Shown here in pieces: positions 58,217 through 64,000 of a DNA stretch of 64,000 nucleotides. Source of the stretch: Streptomyces sp. NBC_00162. GTDB lineage: Bacteria; Actinomycetota; Actinomycetes; Streptomycetales; Streptomycetaceae. Location: assembly GCF_024611995.1 (NCBI RefSeq), contig NZ_CP102509.1, positions 7,068,001 through 7,132,000 on the forward strand. The letters run 5' to 3'. A program made the translations under genes and the position numbers. The first letter of the stretch is position 1, and every line of letters begins with the position of its first letter. A model generated the notes under the pieces. The model did not search any database. It saw only the letters and a program-made list of their open reading frames with translations, and was not told the DNA's origin.

Positions 58217-59212
58217 ATGACCAACCCCCGACTGTCCGTACTGGACCAGACCCCGGTCGGCGAGGACCACACGCCGGACCAGGCAGTGCGCGCTTCCGTG
58301 GACCTCGCCGTCGCCGCGGAAGACCTCGGATACACCCGCTACTGGGTCGCCGAACACCACGGTTCCCCGGGCTTCGGGGGCAGCGCGCCGGAGATCCTCG
58401 CCGGGGCCGTGCTCGCCCACACCTCGCGGATGCGGGTCGGTACGGGCGGCGTGCTGCTGCCCCGCTACGACCCGGCGAAGGTCGCCGAGGTCTTCGGCGT
58501 ACTGGCCTCCCTCCATCCGGGGCGGGTGGACCTCGGGATCGGCCGGGCCGGCGGCCCCGCGCGCGACTTCCCCCAGCGGCTGGCGGACCTGCGCGCCCTG
58601 CTGGGCGAGGGCGGCGTCGTCCCGCACGCACCGGTCCCGCCGCAGATGTGGCTGCTGGGCGCGGGACGCGAGTCGGCCCGCCTGGCCGGACGGCTGGGCA
58701 CCGAGTTCGCGTTCGGGCACTTCTTCTCCCCGACCGGCGGCCCGGCGGCGTTCGAGGACTACCGTGCCGCGTTCTCGGCCGCCACCGGTCACCGCGCCGG
58801 CGGGGCCCTCGCCGTGCGCGTGGTGACCGCGGACAGCGCCGGCCGCGCCGAGGAGCTGGCACAGAGCCTGCTGCTGTGGCGCGCCCGCAAGGACCTCGGC
58901 CAGGACCGTCCGCTGCCGTCGTACGAGACCACCCGCCGCCACCGCTGGACGGGCGCGGAGCTGGAGCGGGCCAAGGTGCACCGGACGGCCCTGGTCTCCG
59001 GGGCGCCCGAGCAGGTGCACGCCGCGCTGACCGCACTGGCCGGGACCCACGGGGTGGACGAGCTGATCATCAACACCCTGACACCCGACCCGGCCGACCG
59101 GCAGCGCTCGTACGAACTGCTGGCCGAGGCCTTTGGCCTCCCCCGCTTGAAGGGTCAAACCATCGACGGGTTAGCATATGAGCGCCGCCTAGCTCGAAAG
59201 ATAAACCTGTGA
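58217..59212 (+). CDS. LLM-class flavin oxidoreductase (MsnO8-like)
   Basis: This 331-residue luciferase-like monooxygenase has LGYTRYWVAEHHGSPGFGGS, RMRVGTGGVLLPRYDP, GRVDLGIGRAGG and HGVDELIINTLT, the set seen in MsnO8-type enzymes. It should use FMNH2 and oxygen or F420. The last 23 residues (from PRLKGQTIDGL) look unlike the family. They are encoded by the promoter region of the next gene and include a TTA codon (59171-59173). The stop overlaps the GAPDH start (GTGA). Confidence 0.85.
   Translation: MTNPRLSVLDQTPVGEDHTPDQAVRASVDLAVAAEDLGYTRYWVAEHHGSPGFGGSAPEILAGAVLAHTSRMRVGTGGVLLPRYDPAKVAEVFGVLASLHPGRVDLGIGRAGGPARDFPQRLADLRALLGEGGVVPHAPVPPQMWLLGAGRESARLAGRLGTEFAFGHFFSPTGGPAAFEDYRAAFSAATGHRAGGALAVRVVTADSAGRAEELAQSLLLWRARKDLGQDRPLPSYETTRRHRWTGAELERAKVHRTALVSGAPEQVHAALTALAGTHGVDELIINTLTPDPADRQRSYELLAEAFGLPRLKGQTIDGLAYERRLARKINL
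59147..59177 (+). promoter_or_regulatory. Probable gap promoter inside the LLM gene tail
   Basis: TTGAAG (59147-59152) and TAGCAT (59172-59177) are 19 bases apart, or 18 if TTAGCA is used. They lie 32-62 bases before GTG 59209 in an A/T-rich stretch. The region is also read as the C-terminus of the upstream oxidoreductase. Confidence 0.6.
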
Positions 59213-60654
59213 CTGTCAATGACGACTCGTTCACCAACTGGAAGAACCGCGAGGAGATCGCGGAGTCGATGATCCCGATCATCGGGAAGCTGCACCGGGA
59301 GCGGGACGTCACCGTCCTGCTTCACAGCCGCTCCTTGGTGAACAAATCGGTGGTGAGCATCCTCAAGACCCACCGCTTCGCCCGGCAGATCGACGGCGAG
59401 GAGCTGTCCGTCACCGAGACGATGCCGTTCCTCGAGGCCCTCGCCGCCCTTGATCTCGGTCCCTCCCAGATCGACATCGGCATGCTGGCCGCGACGTACA
59501 AGACCGACGACCGCGGACTCTCGGTCGCCGAGTTCACCGCCGATGCGGTCATCGGAGCCACGGGTGAGAACAAGCTCGAGCGCGGCGACGGCCGCGACGT
59601 CGTCCTCTACGGCTTCGGCCGCATCGGCCGCCTCGTCGCCCGCCTGCTGATCGAGAAGGCCGGCTCCGGCAACGGCCTGCGGCTGCGCGCCATCGTCGTC
59701 CGCCAGGGCGGCGACCAGGACATCGTCAAGCGCGCCTCGCTGCTGCGCCGCGACTCCATCCACGGCCAGTTCCAGGGCACGATCACCGTTGACGAGGCGA
59801 ACAGCACGATCATCGCCAACGGCAACGCGATCCGGGTGATCTACGCCAACGACCCGTCCGAGGTCGACTACACGGCGTACGGCATCCAGGACGCCATCCT
59901 CATCGACAACACGGGCAAGTGGCGCGACCGCGAGGGCCTCTCCAAGCACCTGCGCCCCGGCATCGACAAGGTCGTCCTGACCGCCCCCGGCAAGGGCGAC
60001 GTCCCGAACATCGTGCACGGCGTCAACCACGACACGATCAAGCCGGACGAGCAGATCCTGTCCTGCGCCTCCTGCACCACCAACGCGATCGTCCCGCCGC
60101 TGAAGGCCATGGACGACGAGTACGGCGTGCTGCGCGGCCACGTGGAGACCGTCCACTCGTTCACCAACGACCAGAACCTTCTGGACAACTACCACAAGGC
60201 CGACCGTCGCGGCCGCTCCGCGCCGCTCAACATGGTCATCACCGAGACCGGTGCCGCCTCCGCCGTCGCCAAGGCGCTCCCCGACCTCAAGGCGCCGATC
60301 ACCGGCAGCTCGATCCGCGTCCCCGTCCCGGACGTCTCGATCGCCATCCTGAGCCTGCGCCTGGGCCGCGAGACCACCCGCGAGGAGGTCCTGGACTACC
60401 TCCGCGACGTCTCGCTGCACTCGCCGCTCAAGCGCCAGATCGACTTCACCACCGCTCCCGACGCCGTCTCCATGGACTTCGTCGGCTCGCGCCACGCCTC
60501 GATCGTCGACGCGGGCGCCACCAAGGTCGACGGGGACAACGCGATCCTCTACCTCTGGTACGACAACGAGTTCGGCTACTCCTGCCAGGTCATCCGTGTC
60601 GTCCAGCACGTCTCCGGCGTCGAGTACCCGACGTACCCGGCCCCGGCGGTCTGA
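59209..60654 (+). CDS. gap: Glyceraldehyde-3-phosphate dehydrogenase, long form
   Basis: This 481-residue GAPDH has an N-terminal helical extension of about 120 residues. The NAD domain follows (LYGFGRIGRLVARLLIE), then catalytic Cys in SCASCTTNAIVPPLK, His-containing ETVHSFTNDQNL and WYDNEFGYSCQV. The long form is common in actinomycetes as a second GAPDH. It interconverts glyceraldehyde 3-phosphate and 1,3-bisphosphoglycerate. GTG 59209 is used. A strong terminator follows. Confidence 0.92.
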   Translation: MTVNDDSFTNWKNREEIAESMIPIIGKLHRERDVTVLLHSRSLVNKSVVSILKTHRFARQIDGEELSVTETMPFLEALAALDLGPSQIDIGMLAATYKTDDRGLSVAEFTADAVIGATGENKLERGDGRDVVLYGFGRIGRLVARLLIEKAGSGNGLRLRAIVVRQGGDQDIVKRASLLRRDSIHGQFQGTITVDEANSTIIANGNAIRVIYANDPSEVDYTAYGIQDAILIDNTGKWRDREGLSKHLRPGIDKVVLTAPGKGDVPNIVHGVNHDTIKPDEQILSCASCTTNAIVPPLKAMDDEYGVLRGHVETVHSFTNDQNLLDNYHKADRRGRSAPLNMVITETGAASAVAKALPDLKAPITGSSIRVPVPDVSIAILSLRLGRETTREEVLDYLRDVSLHSPLKRQIDFTTAPDAVSMDFVGSRHASIVDAGATKVDGDNAILYLWYDNEFGYSCQVIRVVQHVSGVEYPTYPAPAV

Positions 60655-60675
60655 TCCCCGGCGCTCCGACACGCA

Positions 60676-60711
60676 CCGCGCCCCGCCCCGGTCATCCGGG
60701 GCGGGGCGCGG
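60676..60711. terminator. Terminator between gap and the BNR-type gene
   Basis: A perfect 16-bp stem (60676-60691 with 60696-60711, core CCCCGCCCCGG/CCGGGGCGGGG) has a TCAT loop. It lies between convergent genes and probably serves both. Confidence 0.78.
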
Positions 60712-60749
60712 CTGCTTGCGGCGGCGAGGGTTCGCGGCCCTCCCGGCCG

Positions 60750-63700
60750 CTACTTCTTCCGGTCCTTGCCGTTGCCCTTCGCGCCGTTCTTGAGGGTGAT
60801 GCCCTCGATCTCGGTGAAATCGATGCGCGTCCCGGCACCGGTCGTCTTCGGGTACCTGACGAAGACCGACCCGTTGCCCACCTGCTGGCCGTACTCCGTG
60901 TTCAGCACGGCCGACGGCGAGCCGCCGCGCACGATCAGCTCGTCACCCTTGGGCGGCCTGACCGTGGACGGGGACCCTCCGTCCACGGACAGCTGGGCGC
61001 TGACCGTGTCCTTCACGGTGAGGTCCACCGTGTCCTGGCCGCCGCGCGAGAGGATGCCGATCCGCTCGGTCTCGCCGGTGGTGATCCGCAGGCCGAGCAG
61101 CGGCGCCAGGGCCGGGGACCGGAGCGCCGGCAAGGCGTCGACCCGCAGGGTGGTGAACACGTCCACGACGCCGTGGACCGTGTCCTGCCGGTTGGTGCCC
61201 ACGATGGTGACCTCGTCGTCGCCGCCGTCGGGGCTGACCAGTACGTCGCCCACCACGCGGGAGAAGCTGATCACCTGGGCGGAGTTCGAGCGGCTCAGCC
61301 GTCCGCTGTTGCCGCTGGTCGGGGTGAAGGTCAGCTGCTCGTCGCCCGCGCCGCCCTGGACGGTCACGGCGTGACCGTTCGCGTCGAGGTTCACCACGGG
61401 GATCCCGCGGATGCCGACGAAACCGCCCGGGACGCCGGGGTAGCCCCGGACGGTCTCCCGGCCGACATCGACGAGCAGGTTCCCGGTCGCGCCCGAGAGC
61501 GTCAGCGAGTGTCTGGCGATGGTCACCGGGAGGGACGGCGAGGCCGGGCTGACATTGCCGGCGAGGTCCTCGAGCAGCACGGCGAAGTCGTACGTCCCGT
61601 CGCCGAGCGTGGAGCTGACCACCTCGTACGCGCCGCCGGAGGTGACGGTGTCCTTGCCGACCACGATCGGGCCGTCGGCGGCCGCCGACCGGGCGGCGCC
61701 CGTCCGGTCGGTGGTCAGCCGGACCAGCGCGTTGGGCTCGGCCTCCGAGCCCTGGAAGGCGGGCGTGGCGATCGTCGTGATGTTGTCGATGTCGTTGCCG
61801 CCGGTGTCGCTCGAGGACAGCAGGTCCGGGGCGGCTGGGCGGGCCGGCGCGGTCGTGTCGAGCGTGATCAACAGCCGGTGTGAGCTCTCCGCACCCGAAC
61901 CGAAGACGTGGGAGATGCCGGCGAGGCCCGGGTCGTCGGCCGGGTCGACGATCACCACCTCGGCGGTGATCTGGTTCTCCCCCTCCACCAGCACGGGGTC
62001 CAGGTGGATCCGGTACAGCCCCGGCTTGGCGGCCGGGTCCACCGGCTGCGCGAAGCCGACGCGCTCTCCGTCGCGTTCCACGGCCACCTTGAAACCGGGG
62101 GCGTCGTCCGCGAGCGTGGCCGTGGCGTTCTGCGCCGACAGCGCGATTCCCGCCGCCCGCAGCTCCGCGTCGTCGACCCGGAGGTACAGGTCCGGCCCGG
62201 CGATCCTGGTGACGTCGTCGTTGTCGAAGCGGCCCGAGTCGGACTCGCGCCTGAGGTCGAGGCCGGAGGGTTCGGGGGCCGCGCGGTTGACCACGCCCAG
62301 GTCGTAGGCGGCCTGCGGCGGGTCGGTCGGCGACGCGTCACCCGGCCTGGTCGGATCGACGATGCCGGCGTCGCTGACCACCACGAAGTACGGCTGGTCC
62401 TTGACGACCGGGATCGCGAGCCTGCTCGTCGAGCTGCCCGGCCGGGTCGTGGCGACGGTCCCGGTGGAGACCAGGTTGCCGAACTTGTCGTACGCGCGGA
62501 CCTGGAGCCCGGAGATCACCTCGTTGAAGGCGATCTCGGCCTGCAGGTGCCCGGTGTGGCGGGGCTCGATCCTGAAGAAGTCCACGTCGGTGGCACTGTG
62601 CAGGGTGAGCCGGGGCTTGGTGACCCTGTTGTTCGAGCCGATCGCGGCGGCGACGGCGGTGTCGATCGACTCGTTCGGTTCGAAGCCGTCGGGGAAGGCT
62701 CCGAGCAGCGAGAACGTGTCGTAGTAGGTGGTCTGCGCCCCCTGGGCCGGGTTGGTGCCGGTCGGCGGGGTGGCGTTGCCGGTCCAGGTCGCGTAGCCGA
62801 TCCCGTCGACCGTCCACACGCCGTTGTACTCGCCGATGCGCAGGGTCTGCTCGGTGGAGGCGGTCACGGTGCCGCAGCCCGGGTTGTTCCCGAACCGGCA
62901 GCGGGCGCCCAGGTCGGGGTCGAAGGGGGCGTCGCTGATCCTGAAATCGTGCGACCAGGTCGCTCCGCCGTCCCGGCTCGCCGTCCCGTAGAGGTCGAGC
63001 AGGAAGTTGTTGTTCCCGTTCGGCCCGGTGCCGCCGTTCCGCCTGCCGCTGCGGTTGTCGTACCAGTGGGCGACGATGTTCCCGTCCTGGTCGATGTGGG
63101 CGGTGGGCATCACCGCGAGGGTCTGCCCCGGCCCGTGGTCGACCCTGGAGGGTGCGGCGAAGGAGACGCCGTTGTCCGTGGAGCGGGCGATGCGGACGTC
63201 TCCGTCGTCACCGCTCCCGAAGGCGTTGTCGGGGTCGTCGTTGGCGACCACGTAGACGTTGCCGGGACGGCCCGGGTCGGGCAGCACCCACGGCTGCATG
63301 GAGCCCTGGAGCCAGAAGTCGGTCCCCGGGATGTCGCCCGCGCCGTTCTGCACGTTGCAGGTGACGCTCGCCTCCCCGGCCCCGAACGGTGTGCTCCGCT
63401 GCGGTACGACACCGCCGGCGAAGTCGGCCCCGCCGGAGCCGTCGCGCAGGAGCCGTACGGTGCCCTGGCCGGGCGTCCCGTCGGTCCCCTCGTCGCACGT
63501 GCCGGCGTGGTAGGCGACGTAGAGGTCGCCGTTCGGGCCGATGGCCGCGTGCGAGGGCCAGACGTTCCCGTCCGCGGCGGCGGACAGGACGCTCGGCACG
63601 GACCAGTTCGCGCCGCCGTTCACGGAGCGGGAGAACTGGATCTCCCACGGCGCGCCGAGGTGGGTCCAGACGATGTAGAGGTTGTCCCGGTACGGGCTGG

Positions 63701-64000
63701 TGGGGTTGGCGTCGGCCACCAGCCACTGCTTGTCGTGGTTGTTGGGGCTGTTCCCGCTCACCTGGACGGGGGTGAACGTCTGGTTCCCCGGCGTCGTCAG
63801 GTCGTTGATCCGGGCGACCCCCACCCCGAAGCGGCCGGGGGTGGAGTTGAAGCTCGGCGAGAGATGGGTGACGAACAGGCGCCCTTGCGAGTCGAAGGCG
63901 AGGGAGGGGTCGCCGAAGCACTGGTTCCCGGTCAGGGTCGACGTCCGAGTGATCGGGAAGCCGTCCTTGCCGAAGTTGTTGTCGATGCGGACCGTGCATC
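60750..64000 (-). CDS. Large extracellular BNR/sialidase-like multidomain protein, N-terminus outside the window
   Basis: The frame is open through base 64000, so the start lies beyond the right edge; about 1083 residues are visible. The first half has BNR/sialidase-type repeats (SRSVNGGANWSVPS, ARSTDNGVSFAAPSRV, TASRDGGATWSHDFRI). A pre-peptidase-C-like domain follows (DGFEPNESIDTAVAAAI, DVDFFRIEP), then Ig-like modules (GDGTYDFAVLLEDLAGNVSP) and a beta-rich tail ending KGNGKDRKK. It probably acts outside the cell as a glycan-binding or hydrolytic protein. True sialidase activity is not shown, since the typical catalytic residues could not be identified. Confidence 0.8.
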   Translation of the reverse strand, partial: CTVRIDNNFGKDGFPITRTSTLTGNQCFGDPSLAFDSQGRLFVTHLSPSFNSTPGRFGVGVARINDLTTPGNQTFTPVQVSGNSPNNHDKQWLVADANPTSPYRDNLYIVWTHLGAPWEIQFSRSVNGGANWSVPSVLSAAADGNVWPSHAAIGPNGDLYVAYHAGTCDEGTDGTPGQGTVRLLRDGSGGADFAGGVVPQRSTPFGAGEASVTCNVQNGAGDIPGTDFWLQGSMQPWVLPDPGRPGNVYVVANDDPDNAFGSGDDGDVRIARSTDNGVSFAAPSRVDHGPGQTLAVMPTAHIDQDGNIVAHWYDNRSGRRNGGTGPNGNNNFLLDLYGTASRDGGATWSHDFRISDAPFDPDLGARCRFGNNPGCGTVTASTEQTLRIGEYNGVWTVDGIGYATWTGNATPPTGTNPAQGAQTTYYDTFSLLGAFPDGFEPNESIDTAVAAAIGSNNRVTKPRLTLHSATDVDFFRIEPRHTGHLQAEIAFNEVISGLQVRAYDKFGNLVSTGTVATTRPGSSTSRLAIPVVKDQPYFVVVSDAGIVDPTRPGDASPTDPPQAAYDLGVVNRAAPEPSGLDLRRESDSGRFDNDDVTRIAGPDLYLRVDDAELRAAGIALSAQNATATLADDAPGFKVAVERDGERVGFAQPVDPAAKPGLYRIHLDPVLVEGENQITAEVVIVDPADDPGLAGISHVFGSGAESSHRLLITLDTTAPARPAAPDLLSSSDTGGNDIDNITTIATPAFQGSEAEPNALVRLTTDRTGAARSAAADGPIVVGKDTVTSGGAYEVVSSTLGDGTYDFAVLLEDLAGNVSPASPSLPVTIARHSLTLSGATGNLLVDVGRETVRGYPGVPGGFVGIRGIPVVNLDANGHAVTVQGGAGDEQLTFTPTSGNSGRLSRSNSAQVISFSRVVGDVLVSPDGGDDEVTIVGTNRQDTVHGVVDVFTTLRVDALPALRSPALAPLLGLRITTGETERIGILSRGGQDTVDLTVKDTVSAQLSVDGGSPSTVRPPKGDELIVRGGSPSAVLNTEYGQQVGNGSVFVRYPKTTGAGTRIDFTEIEGITLKNGAKGNGKDRKK

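Noticed and set aside
60750..64000. Calling the large secreted protein a true sialidase
   Set aside because: BNR-type repeats are visible, but the N-terminus is missing and the catalytic arginine triad and tyrosine could not be located.

Overview
The window is very GC-rich, uses almost only G/C-ending codons, and carries gene families typical of Streptomyces: a gamma-butyrolactone (GBL) system, rare TTA codons, a SchA/CurD protein, SpoIIE-type phosphatases, and secreted chitinase and dipeptidase. I read it as one Streptomyces chromosomal segment. It mixes ordinary metabolic genes with accessory natural-product and regulatory islands. No rRNA, tRNA, CRISPR array or intact insertion sequence was seen.

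Layout. (1) 1-3.5 kb: a sulfur-scavenging operon (arylsulfotransferase fragment, sulfonate-type ABC transporter) divergent from an XRE-cupin regulator, with a dyad operator between them. (2) 3.5-10.3 kb: secreted NlpC/P60 protein, a large HTH-STAND-WD40 protein with 14 WD repeats, a small secreted I36-like protein and a secreted beta-helix protein. (3) 10.3-14.7 kb: a small aromatic-polyketide/spore-pigment-like set (methyltransferase, ACP, ABM-SchA/CurD, FAD hydroxylase) with no ketosynthase. (4) 14.8-24.6 kb: PfpI protein, ANTAR-GAF-PAS-SpoIIE phosphatase, TetR, secreted dipeptidase-like protein, MFS, aldehyde dehydrogenase, HAD hydrolase. (5) 24.6-30.1 kb: kdpFABC plus kdpE but no kdpD; kdpA carries a palindromic repeat inserted in frame. 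(6) 30.3-35.3 kb: PhnA-like protein, TPR protein, nucleoside hydrolase, and a chitinase with a DasR-type operator. (7) 35.4-44 kb: a regulatory island of AfsA-like synthase, two ScbR-like TetR proteins, an NAD-dependent reductase, phosphomannomutase, a transposase-derived protein, GalU and a StrR/NovG-like ParB-domain regulator. Two similar ARE-like operators and four TTA codons tie these genes to GBL and bldA control. (8) 44-59.2 kb: an accessory cluster with two nearly identical MFS exporter genes 11.3 kb apart. Between them lie an SDR, another MFS, a Tat-exported bicovalent-flavin oxidase, and an operon of a WecB-like epimerase, an AUDH-like cupin, an AUDH-like beta-propeller and an acyltransferase. 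(9) 59.2-64 kb: a GAPDH gene whose promoter lies inside the previous ORF, and a large secreted BNR-type protein that runs off the right edge.

The most novel candidates are: the split two-gene relative of the fungal aldos-2-ulose dehydratase/isomerase inside a sugar-epimerase operon; the apparently inactivated IS701-type transposase under ARE and TTA control; the ketosynthase-less pigment set; and a recurring pattern of short tandem duplications over stop codons.
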